Below, in pieces: positions 12,319 to 22,248 of a DNA stretch of 64,000 nt. The DNA is from Pyrrhoderma lamaoense (taxonomy: Eukaryota; Basidiomycota; Agaricomycetes; Hymenochaetales; Hymenochaetaceae), in assembly GCA_002794735.1 (NCBI GenBank), contig NBAZ01000044.1, forward strand, positions 1-64,000, in the 5' to 3' direction. The notes beneath the pieces were generated by a model. The model was not told the DNA's origin, searched no databases, and saw only the letters and a list, made by a program, of their open reading frames with translations. The first letter of the stretch is position 1, and each line of letters begins with the position of its first letter. Both the position numbers and the translations under genes were made by a program.

Positions 12319-13845
12319 AACATCTCATTCATCTCTAGCTATGTGTACTTATCTCCCAGACTCTCCCGTCATCCTTTCTTGTAACATCCATTTCTCACCG
12401 CAGAACGTAGAATACTTTTATTATCAATTTATTTCTACTGATGCTCCAAGATGCATATCTATTTCTCTTCTCTTCATACGCTAGTAATAATATTTGTCAC
12501 TAAAAGCCATCAACATTCAAAATCAAGGCTTCACAGCCTCAAAAATAACAATTGTATTTTCTTCTTCGGGATTATACTCTCTTTCATCTATGACACTAGC
12601 CTAGTTTACCTTTTACATTTATAAACAAATGTAAAACCTCTATTTGTCTCGGTAGTAATCGCCCCTCCACTCTCCGTATTTTTATCTACTACCATAGCGC
12701 ATAAAGAATAAGAATGCACGCACTCTATATAAAGAAGCTGATCAACATGCGCGAATATCAATTAGTATCACATGATCAATGATAAGCACGTAGCGGAGCA
12801 GTCCAGAGACAGCGTTCTATACTCTGTCTTCTTCAGAGAATGCCCAATTCTAAAATCATCACGTCTTAAAGTATGATGTATGAGAGAAAGGGATGGAAGA
12901 GAATATTGACAGTAACTAATATATGGCTTTGAAGCTAGTGAACTCGAACAAACACTATAGTGCGGATAGATTTAGTTGGGCATCATAGATCTCAGCATTA
13001 CAGCTTGACTCATTACACTGGTATCATATAATAGAATAAAATGACAGAAAAGATGTTCTTGAATTCGAACGGGCTCATAGAAAATCATGAGTGGAACACT
13101 AATCAGAAAAGAGTTTTGTAAATTGCAAGTCAAAGACTCAGCTGAATATCAGGCTCACGTACTCTTGTATACTTTTACCTCAGGGGAAAGCTCATAGAGT
13201 AATAAGTGAGTCTTAATAACAATTCACGAGGTATGAGGGGTTTCGATTAGATACAAAATGAGAAAAAAGCGAGCCCACTATCTCGACACAAATCTATATA
13301 TCATTTGACTGTCACCGAGTCCTGTTGATAATAGATATAGCCACCCCATATGGCTTCTCTATCATCTATCACATCACTACAGTCAAGCTACTGTTCTGTT
13401 CTGTCTAAAGACCCGACTCATGGCTTAGCAGTAACAGAGCCGTGAGAACTGCATGTATTAGATAATGATAATTATAAACTCAGTTATTATGTCATCTCTT
13501 CCTTGAACTCTAAAATTATATTATTCAATCTATCGTGCTCAAAATGCTACTTTACGCCATGTAAGCATGATATGTATTGGCAGACTTGAATTGACTCATA
13601 AGTAGTCCGGTGCAGAGCATCCTATTTGTATCTCTTTTACCAAGTACAAGGACAGGTTCACTACTCCGTTCTTTACATATGTTCCTGAATATGTCTATCA
13701 ACATGAAAGGCTTGAGAATCATCATACTAGCTCCAGTATATAAAAACACTCAAGGCTCTCGTGGTCATCATCCTTTCGTCATTTTTTCAGCTCAGAACAA
13801 CTATCATATTATAAAACATCATCTCATTGAATTGTAGGGAATACG
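12319..13845. other. 3' flank and spacer of unit A
   Basis: The 3' untranslated and intergenic sequence is shared with 51682-53956 (there interrupted by a solo LTR) and 60476-61984. The first 120 bp are almost identical to the 3' flank of gene C. A frame starting ATGgcttctctatcatc at about 13351 is conserved in start but stopped differently in each unit, so I do not call it a gene. Confidence 0.6.
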
Positions 13846-14499
13846 CCAGTTCGATTTCTCATGTTATTGAGTACACCGAAAATAGACAAGAAGTGCAATC
13901 ATGAATACCATAGAGAGCGACGGCGAGGGTTTTATAATGCTAACATTCTCTCCAGACGGGATCGTTATCGTTTCTGTATCAGAAGATGATAAAGTTTGCA
14001 TGTGAAAATGCAGCGAGAGAGAAACTGATTGTAGCTCTTAAGTATGAGGCTGGCAGAATCACGCACTCTCCAAATGGTGATTTCTTAGTGTTGTCTCAAT
14101 CTCGGAGCATCACGAACGAGAAAAATGTGATAGCGGCATGGATTCCAATGGGAGGGGCGATAGTTCGGGAGCTAGTCAAAGGCATTATGGATGAAGTTTA
14201 CTGTATCACAATTTCAAAAGGTGTAAGAATATTGCATTAAGATATAGAAAAGGTAAATAATTTTTTCTGGGAAGTCGAGAACGGATGAATAGACGGAAAG
14301 CCACTAAAAGGTCACGCAGAGAATTTATTCCATCTTCTTCTCGTACGACGATTAGTATCATGTTTCCGGATCGGATGGCAAAACAACTGTAATGTGAAAT
14401 ATTCGAAGCAGAGAAATAGCCAATGTTTTGATGACAGGCCACATAAATTGGTCAGTACCTTGCATTCTCTCCAAACACAAAATACATCGTAGCAGCCGT
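13846..14499 (+). pseudogene. Partial WD40 pseudogene, unit A
   Basis: Aligns with the start of exon 3 of the NWD genes (FSPDG.VIVSVSEDDKVCM, then GGAIVRELVKG, then VYCIT). The Trp codon after KVCM is TGA (gcatgtga where intact genes have gcatgtgggat), and several frame changes follow. The same TGA is found in the equivalent fragments at 53957 and 61985, so the relic was already dead when the unit was duplicated. Confidence 0.75.
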
Positions 14500-15248
14500 T
14501 GAATACTCAACTTTAGGTCAGGGCTCAACCTTTTAGTCGTGTTTAGTGGTGAGGACTTGGGGTATAGAGTCTGCATACACCAGACACGATGCTCTGGCTC
14601 AGATTTGAGGTCTATAGTGCGAGAAACTCGACTTCGGCCGGAGTGCCAAGAACTCGGTCGGAGCGTAGAGAAAGATAGCGACCTTTAGGCGAGCCGAGGC
14701 TTCATAGACCAGTAAATTCAGTAGAAACGTATAGAGTAGAGCCCGACCGAGGCTGTAGTTTGAGGTAAAAGTGTATGTATTTCAGTCCGCCCGGGCGACT
14801 TTGCAGTACGGTCAGACCGTTACAAGCGCGCCGGGCAGCCTAATAAAGCAGCAGAGAAGTAGATAAAGAGTACAGGAGACTAGTAGAGAGCTACTCGGGG
14901 GAGGGGGTGGATAGACTGGGAGTTGACTGAGATTAACTAACTTACTACGGCCTCAAGTCTGGAGGCTTATATAGCAAAACGCGAGATAAAGGGTAGATAA
15001 TAAGGAAAGCATGTGTGTCCAGGTGGCTATATGGCACTGGACGAAAGGAATAAGCTATCAGAAACGAGGGGGATATATAAACGAACCCTCTCCTCGAGTA
15101 AGAGTAGAAATTAAAGCTAAATCGTAAGAGAAATGGGCGAGAAGCACGGCCAAGAGCAAGGAAGTATAGCAATAATGGACTCTTCGGGAAAGTTACAAAA
15201 TGCATTATAACTACATAACGACCGGCTCTCTAGTTAGTTGGTCCTACA
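14500..15248 (+). mobile_element. Old LTR relic, family L1, unit A
   Basis: Starts TGAATACTCAACTTTAGGTC and ends TGGTCCTACA; about 749 bp and alignable throughout to the younger solo LTR at 51918-52668. It interrupts the WD40 relic. The flanking 4-mers are ccgt and ccct, compatible with an old target duplication. Copies at the same place in units B and C show that insertion preceded unit duplication. Confidence 0.7.
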
Positions 15249-16178
15249 CCCTCATTGAGATTCTGTAAGATGAACACCAGCTGATGCCCCGATTCTCCTC
15301 AAGCTCAGTTTCTCGGATAATATAACCCTTTGGACATAACCATTTTTATATCGGACTGACATACTTTCTGCAAGAGAAGTGATCATAATAGACTTAGAAA
15401 GTCGATGAGGACACCGCCACCAAAAGCGAGGCTTTCAATGTCACACAACGTATGCAAGAACATGTATCTGTCTATGAACTGAGTTTTACTAAGGAGATGT
15501 TCAGTTTTGTATCAAGATATACAAGCATCGGAAATAATTCATCTTCATGTTTCTAGTCTGCAACAGAGGACATCAGTGTTGATGGATACAGGTCTAGCAA
15601 TGCGCTCGTCCATATCAGCGTCTGGTGACTACCGTAGTTCTCTGATATATAAAACCATATATCGTTCATAGATTACTCTTATATCCTCCAACGGTGCAAC
15701 CACCCGTTATTTATCATCATTTCGCGCTTAAAATCTTTACCAAAAGATTTAGTATCATTCCATCATGATATCCTTTTTTTAGGCTTAATTTTACCATACA
15801 CCTCCTATCTTTCATCTCAATTATTTGATCCTGCCTTTCTGGAACTCTTATTCTGTCAAGCAATGCCCACTCAAAGACCCGGTTCTGTTTCGCCAACAGT
15901 GACTTTTTTTACATGAAATAAAGAATATGAACGTGTAGAATTCCTACTTTTCCTCCCTTATAATTGATGGGTTGTTTAGAATAGATAACGTAATATCAAA
16001 GTTCTGAGAAGTATGACTCGAAGTTCATGAGAAAAAGACACTTATTACAGATCAGAAACGAAAGTCTGGAATCAGACTTCTTGTAAAAACGTGTCTAGAT
16101 GTTGTATTATTGATTGATGGATTAGTCACAAGCAGCGGCACGAGTCCATACAAGATAGGAAATTTTGATACACATACT
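15249..16178. other. Spacer of tandem unit B, left part
   Basis: Begins with the spacer word gagattctgtaagatgaac and ends tgatacacatac, where the 31.3-kb transposon block starts. It continues at 47461 on the other side. No gene seen. Confidence 0.65.
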
Positions 16179-16196
16179 GTGGGGAGGGGCAATCCT
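16179..16196 (+). repeat. Left terminal inverted repeat of the DNA transposon
   Basis: TGTGGGGAGGGGCAATCC; exact inverse of 47443-47460. Beyond 18 bp the two ends stay only loosely similar (AAGARACGCG shared). Confidence 0.8.
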
Positions 16197-16669
16197 CGTA
16201 AGAAACGCGAGGATTATAAATCGGGTTTCTTAGTAATAACATGTACTAAATTAAGTAATTAGCTCTAAATTCTCTATACAGCATGAATACATTCATTTTT
16301 TAGCTCAAAATAATTTAATCTGTGCCTCAAGCCGCGTGAGTTTAAGTTAAAGTGAAAGATCTTAAGTAAGAATTTAAGAATATAAGTTTAAAAATAAGAA
16401 TTTTATATTATATAAGCGGAGCTGTGGACAGTTGATCAAACTATCCTCAGTTTTGCTTTTTTTTTGTCCTCCTTGACACCCATCTGCCGTAAACGACTCC
16501 AGGGCAGTCGGGTGTATTCTTATGTTCTAAAATAATCTAAAAATCTTTCTAAATCGAAAAATAGATCTATTTTGATGAAATAAAAGAAGAAAAGGTACAT
16601 AAAGTCTATTTTATGTGTATATATATGAAATAAAGATAAAAAAGTAAGCAAAATCTTCTAAAAAATACA
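16197..16669. other. Subterminal region of left transposon arm, with one hairpin-palindrome module
   Basis: An imperfect 45-bp palindrome starts AAGCGGAGCTG at 16414 and ends GCTT at 16458. A T-rich run and a hairpin at 16475-16515 follow (gacacccatctgcc against ggcagtcgggtgt). This is the decayed counterpart of the perfect modules at 46949-47052 and 47125-47224 in the right arm. No coding sequence is seen between it and the gene 3' end at 16670. Confidence 0.6.
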
Positions 16670-17439
16670 TCAAAGTAAATTATCTCTAGTCTTATATCTA
16701 TTTAAGGCCAATGACAAGGTCTCTAAGAGTTGAGACTTGTTCATAAGGCCGTGGGGAGGGATATCCGGGTCCTCAAGAGCAAATCGATCGAGCTGCTCCT
16801 TAAGCCGAACATTGGACAGGCCCTGAAGCGTATCATAATCAAGAATTAAAATAGTTTCTTTTGTTCGTTTTAGCTTTTCTTCCTTTCTTCTAGCCCGGTT
16901 TTCTAACTTTATTCTTTTAATTCTAACTTGTTTCTCTAGATCCTCGATTACGGAGGCTTGACGTTTTCTGTCAATGCCGGCAGCATCCTGAGCACGGGCA
17001 ACCCTCCGGAGGTAGCCCTGGTCTTCATAAGAGGTGAGTAGTCCATCTATAAAATCTTGTGTATTATTATATAAATGCTTATTTAACGAATTAAAATATT
17101 TGTTAGTGACCCTTGGGGCAGCTCTAACAGAGAGCCGATACCTCCCAAGGGCCCCCTCGTTGGCGTCATTCGTAGTTGGGACCCAGGCAGCCTTTTTCTG
17201 ATCCTTGGTGAGTCTTGACAATAACCCTTCTTCTTCAAACTCTGACATAAACCTCTCGAATGTAGATAGAGCTCCCTTCAAAAAAGCTACAAGAAGTTCC
17301 TCTAGATGATCTGACGTCCTCGCGAACTCTTGGACTAGAGCTACGGCCCCGGGGTGCTGCCAACTAGACCCAGAGTCTAAAAAATGGATTATTTGTGAGT
17401 AATTATATTTATTTGAATCAAAAATAAGAAATATGATAT

Positions 17440-17486
17440 AAGTACATGTATATACATATGTTGAACATATGTATATACATGTACTT
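17440..17486. repeat. 47-bp perfect palindrome in a transposase intron
   Basis: Two 23-bp arms (AAGTACATGTATATACATAT... and complement) around a single G, inside intron 17523-17377. The right-arm intron has a shorter version next to the gypsy insertion (46001-46024). Confidence 0.8.
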
Positions 17487-18436
17487 GTACATTCGACTGA
17501 TTTGATTGATATTTCAGACTCACCTCCACATAGAATGGCCTCCGAGGGGCACGAAGACTCCGAAAGAAGAAGAAAAGGCCTCTTGATCAATCTCGAGAGG
17601 TGCCTTTTGACTTGCAGGAAGAACGGGCCTAGATCAAGGCCGTTCTGTGATTCAAGACCAGAGCCCGGACTGTACGAATGAAAGGGAGCGAGACGGCCTC
17701 ATAGTACAAGACGAAGACCCTTATCTCAGATACTGTACTGGGATCTTGGAGGCCCTTCAAGACGTTCGCCTCCATATTATTAAGAGTGTGGTTCGACTTG
17801 AGGTTTCTCACGAACTCTATTAGTTCGATAAAAAGGTTTTTTTGTTGGAAGACGACACAGGCGGCCTCAAGAAAGGAGGCATACTGTGTATTCGACACTT
17901 CAGGGAAAGGTGTCAAAGACCCGGTATGCATCTTCATATACCAATTGTAGGTATTATGAAGTCCTTTTTTGTCATCCTTATTGTTAAATAGAGCCCCCAT
18001 TAGGCTGAGGAGCTTAGCGGCCCCCCCGATAGATACGTCCTGAGCCCTAGAAGAGGCTATAGTCTCGGGATCTAGCCCAGCCGTAGCCAATTCTATAACT
18101 ACGGCGTTATCCTTGTTTGCTAGTGGTACCGGTGAGTCCTCTTTTGTTTTCCAGACCTCCTGCATAGCTAAGTTGCCTCCTTTTACAGCATTTAGATCCT
18201 TATGCATACAGCAGCCAACCCAGACAAACAGGGAGTCCCTCCCCCTTTCCTCATCGGTAAGTAGATCCATAGCCTCTTCAGCAAACGAACAGAACAGCCA
18301 GTCAGACCATTTTCTAGCAGATTCTTCTTCATCTTCTTCAGAAACCGAGTCAAGACCCCCGCGCTCTCTAAGATAGATAGCTGTTAGGATTTCCAAACTT
18401 TAGGCTTACCAATAACGATTATAAAGCGCTTACATC

Positions 18437-19087
18437 ATGTCTAATGAAGAAGTCACACAAGGCTCATCAACTAGCCGGGACAGACCCCAAAACATATGCC
18501 GAACCTGTTATAGAACAATACAAGAAATGGAAGAGATATGTAATAATATGGCCATACGAATAACAAAGGCCTTAATCAAGAACCAGAAGGAAGATTGGCG
18601 GTATTACAATAATTATGAATGGTTTGATATGCATACAAACAACTATCCATACGATACCACCCTGCATAACATAACAAGGGTACAGAACCACCTGTGGTTG
18701 GAAGAACCATTCAAAGGCATATACCCTGATCAACCTGAACTACAGGTTCGCTCCGAAGCAATGCTAGATGCTAGAAACCATGGAGAACCAATCCTAGTAG
18801 CATCCTCAATATGTGTTATACTACACAAGCAAGCTTCAGATGAAATCAAGGAAGCAATTCGTAAATCTGTAATCAGAGCTACAGACGAAAGCTTTGCACT
18901 ACAAGGACCAGGCATAATGACTATAGATGAACAGGAGACAACTCACTTTGCAATGCGAATGCACACACTGTGGAGAGGAATGATACATGAAACATATAAC
19001 AAAGCTCCTCGTCCAGGATTCGAGAGAGTAGATTGGATCACTCTTAACAGAGCTCAACCAGTAACACCTCCAGTAATACCACAGTGA
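18437..19087 (+). CDS. LTR-internal ORF, 216 aa, unknown function (5' LTR copy)
   Basis: An ATG at 18437, 55 bp into the LTR, opens a 216-aa frame with an N-terminal QNICRTCYRTIQEMEEICNN stretch, a YNNYEWFD..NNYPYD segment and a C-terminal PVTPPVIPQ. I recognise no family. It lies in the U3 part, upstream of the presumed LTR promoter (TATA at 19616), so it would need its own or an antisense-independent promoter. In the downstream LTR it could be transcribed by read-through. The copy in the 3' LTR differs by one residue. Such a long open frame inside an LTR, absent from usual gypsy LTRs, suggests a captured or element-specific gene, but near-identity of the two LTRs means conservation cannot be judged from this pair. 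Confidence 0.5.
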   Translation: MSNEEVTQGSSTSRDRPQNICRTCYRTIQEMEEICNNMAIRITKALIKNQKEDWRYYNNYEWFDMHTNNYPYDTTLHNITRVQNHLWLEEPFKGIYPDQPELQVRSEAMLDARNHGEPILVASSICVILHKQASDEIKEAIRKSVIRATDESFALQGPGIMTIDEQETTHFAMRMHTLWRGMIHETYNKAPRPGFERVDWITLNRAQPVTPPVIPQ

Positions 19088-19451
19088 GAAAGTCCTCCAT
19101 TACCAGTCATGCCTCATAGGGAACGCCCTATACTACCACACATCAATACTATTCTCCCAAGAGAGGAATGGGACAGAAACAATCCATCAGCCCATGCTAG
19201 AACAAGCATTGCGTCAGACCATCCACAGTTTGAATGGCGGACTAGCCATTCCTCTTAGCAAGCCCGAGGCTGGGCTAAGAAGATATTCCCATGCTGGGAG
19301 TAGACGCGCCGGTCGAATAAATTCTCACGATACGAATACGGTAATTCACGAGTCAGGTGATTGTAATAATGGACGCGGCAACAGAAATAGTTATAAACAA
19401 CATAACAAGCTTAGTGCTTTTGGATGAAGGACGAATTGGACACTTTAACTA

Positions 19452-19551
19452 GTGCCACAAATTGCTGGAGATATGGATACAGGTGCCATAAACAGTGGTG
19501 CCACAATGGTGCCACACTAGGTGCCACATTGGTGCCACACTAAGTGCCACA
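19452..19551 (+). promoter_or_regulatory. Array of seven GTGCCAYA boxes upstream of the LTR TATA box
   Basis: GTGCCACA at 19452, 19498, 19509, 19521, 19532 and 19544, and GTGCCATA at 19483. The last five are spaced 11, 12, 11 and 12 bp, about one helical turn each. They lie 70-165 bp before TATATAAG. The 3' LTR repeats the array at 33264-33363. Confidence 0.6.
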
Positions 19552-19615
19552 AATTAAATATAATAATAGTATTTCTTGACGATTAAATGGGTAGTTAGTT
19601 CACATGTAGTAGATG

Positions 19616-19623
19616 TATATAAG
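19616..19623 (+). promoter_or_regulatory. TATA box of the 5' LTR
   Basis: TATATAAG followed by gaggtcaattttgacc, a short inverted repeat. It is about 230 bp before the LTR end, a normal place for the U3/R boundary. Confidence 0.5.
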
Positions 19624-19945
19624 GAGGTCAATTTTGACCAAGATCTCCTCATTGAAATCAATCTTGTCACAAACCCAAAGACAGCTAATCTGTCTACATC
19701 TGATACATCACTATCATCTGTCAGTATATCTGGCCTACAAGTCGTTTCTGTTTTGAACACTGTGATATTAAGTACAAGGGCATCTTATATAATTACGCTT
19801 AGTCGTATTATCCCCTTGCTTATACAAGCAGATCAATACAGATCCTAACATATTGATTTCAATCTTCTTTCTACTACCCCTCTGGAGCAGTAGCCCGATA
19901 CCAGTCTTGGTTTAGGAAGAATATCATACTCCGGGCACTAGGTTT

Positions 19946-20572
19946 ATGGAACAAACTGTTTACCTCGCCATAACAATTGTTTCTACCTCACTCCTAGTTA
20001 ACCACTTGGCGAACAAAGCTATCAAAGCTAAGCTTGACAAAGCAGAAGGTTCTTTTCATCGTATTAGGGAAACCATCACCGAAATCCTCCTAAGACATAC
20101 CGAAACATTACGAACTGTTGCAGAGATTGACAGATACTTAGTCACTCTCACATCAAAGAATAATTTCTTGGAACAGAAACACACAAGAACGGAAAAGAAG
20201 ACCGAAAGGGCGCATCAAATAATAAGGAATATCCAAGTACAGCTTTGTGATAGACGAGAACAAGAAAGGAAAATCGATTCCTATATCTCACAGAACTTCC
20301 AGAATCAGTCCGAGTTTCTAAAACTATTTAAACAGTTTTTAGAACTTTGTGTCTACGAAGACAACAGAAAGATCGAAGAATTCGCTCAACATCTAGCCAA
20401 TCTACCCACAGAAGTAGTTGGAAACATTGGTCAAGAAATACCATCTGATCCGATTACTCGCATCTCCAGCCCAGACTCAGGATATCAAGTAGATACCCCA
20501 GAAGCTCAGTTCACTACCACAGTAACCACTGAACCAGTTACTTATTACGACGAGTCTAGTGAAGAAAACTAA
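19946..20572 (+). CDS. Retrotransposon ORF1: 208-aa membrane-anchored/coiled-coil protein before gag
   Basis: An ATG at 19946 gives 208 aa. Residues 3-18 are hydrophobic (VYLAITIVSTSLLVNH), a possible signal anchor. Residues 25-125 are rich in E, K, R, Q and I with heptad-like spacing (coiled coil). The tail is acidic and Ser/Thr-rich (TTVTTEPVTYYDESSEEN). The stop is three bases before the gag ATG (taa-aca-atg) in the same frame, so termination-reinitiation or read-through could couple them. It might be a structural part of Gag or an accessory protein. I recognise no family. Confidence 0.6.
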   Translation: MEQTVYLAITIVSTSLLVNHLANKAIKAKLDKAEGSFHRIRETITEILLRHTETLRTVAEIDRYLVTLTSKNNFLEQKHTRTEKKTERAHQIIRNIQVQLCDRREQERKIDSYISQNFQNQSEFLKLFKQFLELCVYEDNRKIEEFAQHLANLPTEVVGNIGQEIPSDPITRISSPDSGYQVDTPEAQFTTTVTTEPVTYYDESSEEN

Positions 20573-20575
20573 ACA

Positions 20576-21502
20576 ATGGCTGCTACATCTAAAGTTATTG
20601 CCAGGCTTGTTCCATACGATGGAAAGAAGAATGATGACCTTGCTAACTTCTTCTATCATGCAAGCCTTCGATTTAAAGCAGCAGGATTGGATACAGACGA
20701 AAAGAAAGTAGGATTTGTGCTACAGCACTTGCAGAAACCTGCATCTTCTTGGGCACAACCTATAGTCGAAAAATGGACTGAAGATAAATTAATACAAGTA
20801 TCAAATACAGCAAATGGAGTTACAACATGGGATGCAACATCTGGAGCATGGAAAGATTATAATGAATTCAAGACTTGGCTATGGGATAGATCTGGAAAAG
20901 CTGATAGAACTAAAGACGCAGAAGCCAAACTCGAAGCTATTAAACAAGGAAAGGGTAGTGTACACGACTACATAACCCTATTTGAAGATATAACTCTACA
21001 ATTACCCTCTCATTACGTTGAACCTCTTCTTAGAAGAGTATTCATGAAGGGACTTCGAGAAAGTGTTAGAGTAACCTTGGAATCTTATAAAGATTCAAGT
21101 ACTTGGACACTAAAAGAATGGAAGAAGAATGCGATTGACTTGGAAACGAACAAGAAGATTAATGCCCTACATTATACTGAATATACCCCTCAGAAGGCTA
21201 TAAAGGAAATGCCTAAAGGATGGGGCGATCCAATGGATGTGGATGCACAACGATATGCATTCAAGAAGAAGAAGGGTTGGATTAACAAAAGACACCAACG
21301 CCCGAAATCCCAATTTAAAGGGACTTGCAACAAGTGTGGCAAAACTGGCCACAAAGCTGCTCAATGCTTCGTGAAGAAGAAGAAACCCTTGGTGACCAAG
21401 GAGCAGCAATGGGATGATAACCTCTTTGGAGGTAGTAATGATGATATGGATGAGGATGAGAGTGATAATGAGGATTTTCAACACCCCACTCTAGCAAACT
21501 AG
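20576..21502 (+). CDS. gag: Gag (capsid/nucleocapsid) of the 15.3-kb retrotransposon
   Basis: 308 aa. The capsid-like part (about residues 10-200) has the retrotransposon Gag pattern (ANFFYHASLRFKAAG, EFKTWLWDRSG, YITLFEDITLQLPS). A zinc knuckle CNKCGKTGHKAAQC at 21325-21367 follows a Lys/Arg-rich linker. The C terminus is acidic (DDMDEDESDNEDF). It packages the genomic RNA. It is intact and ends before a 47-bp gap to the protease frame, which is in another phase. Confidence 0.85.
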   Translation: MAATSKVIARLVPYDGKKNDDLANFFYHASLRFKAAGLDTDEKKVGFVLQHLQKPASSWAQPIVEKWTEDKLIQVSNTANGVTTWDATSGAWKDYNEFKTWLWDRSGKADRTKDAEAKLEAIKQGKGSVHDYITLFEDITLQLPSHYVEPLLRRVFMKGLRESVRVTLESYKDSSTWTLKEWKKNAIDLETNKKINALHYTEYTPQKAIKEMPKGWGDPMDVDAQRYAFKKKKGWINKRHQRPKSQFKGTCNKCGKTGHKAAQCFVKKKKPLVTKEQQWDDNLFGGSNDDMDEDESDNEDFQHPTLAN

Positions 21503-21549
21503 CTGCGCCTAGAAGTGGGAAGACTCGGTTAATAAATGATAATTTATTT

Positions 21550-22248
21550 ATGTATAGCTTGCCTGTTGTATCTGAGCAACCAAGAATAAAGGTTAAAGGA
21601 TATCAAGGGCAGCTCGAAGTCGCAGCAGAGGCATTGATCGATTCAGGATCAGTGTGCTCAACGATACATCCAGCTCTAGTCGAAGAGTTCGGAATAAACA
21701 CTCAAAAACTCCCTCATCAACGAATCATCCAAAATGCTGATGGAACTGTTAATACCAGTGGTCCAATCAGAAGAGAAGTTAAAATGGCTATAAGCACTGG
21801 AATAGCTCCAAGAAAGCTACATACCTTTGCAGTAGTCAATACAGGGCGAAATGAAATGATTTTAGGATTAGATTTCCTAAAACGGTATAACCCAATAATC
21901 GATTGGGTGGCCAAGACTATCAAAAGTCGCAAATGGCCTCGATTTAAAGCCACAAGGCTTATCATAGCCCAACAGGAATATCAACCCATGGAACGGCTGA
22001 AGAAACAGCGAAAGAAAAAGAAAAAGAAAAAGTTGCAAGAAGAAGTTGGATATTATGAACTGATCCAACAAACCGGAAACAGGTACGCACCCTTAGCTAA
22101 AACACCTGAACAGGCAAAAGCTAGCCAAACAGGTAAAAGACCCCGAGGGCAAAGTGATTTAAGGAAATCACTCGAGTCCAGAAAGAGGACGAGACCAAGT
22201 CCTAAAAATGGGGATGTCAGTAATAAAAGCGAAAATCAATCTAAATGA
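21550..22248 (+). CDS. Aspartic protease region of the 15.3-kb retrotransposon
   Basis: 232 aa starting ATG 21550. The retropepsin active site is ALIDSGSVCSTIH, and the second part ILGLDFLKRYNPIIDW has the ILG motif. The C-terminal half is very basic (KKQRKKKKKKKLQEE). The end overlaps the start of the RT frame (22208-22248) in a different phase, so expression of RT needs a frameshift or internal start. It would cleave Gag and Pol. Confidence 0.8.
   Translation: MYSLPVVSEQPRIKVKGYQGQLEVAAEALIDSGSVCSTIHPALVEEFGINTQKLPHQRIIQNADGTVNTSGPIRREVKMAISTGIAPRKLHTFAVVNTGRNEMILGLDFLKRYNPIIDWVAKTIKSRKWPRFKATRLIIAQQEYQPMERLKKQRKKKKKKKLQEEVGYYELIQQTGNRYAPLAKTPEQAKASQTGKRPRGQSDLRKSLESRKRTRPSPKNGDVSNKSENQSK

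Larger units (their letters stand above)
18382..19850 (+). repeat. 5' LTR of the 15.3-kb retrotransposon
   Basis: 1469 bp, TG...CA with 9-bp terminal inverted repeats. It contains a 216-codon ORF, a GTGCCACA array and a TATA box (TATATAAG at 19616-19623), in that order. Confidence 0.9.

Noticed and set aside
16670..17590. A single 306-aa protein on the minus strand
   Set aside because: The frame reads through a 147-nt intron (17523-17377); the region with CIYICSTYVYTCTYI is translated intron palindrome. Only the part from 17376 on is exon.
16670..18396. KDZ-type transposase
   Set aside because: Large basidiomycete transposons often are KDZ, but I could not find the KDZ-like central motifs. 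The motifs seen (GGDGT, CCMHKDLN, TNDANEGALG) point to another DDE family.
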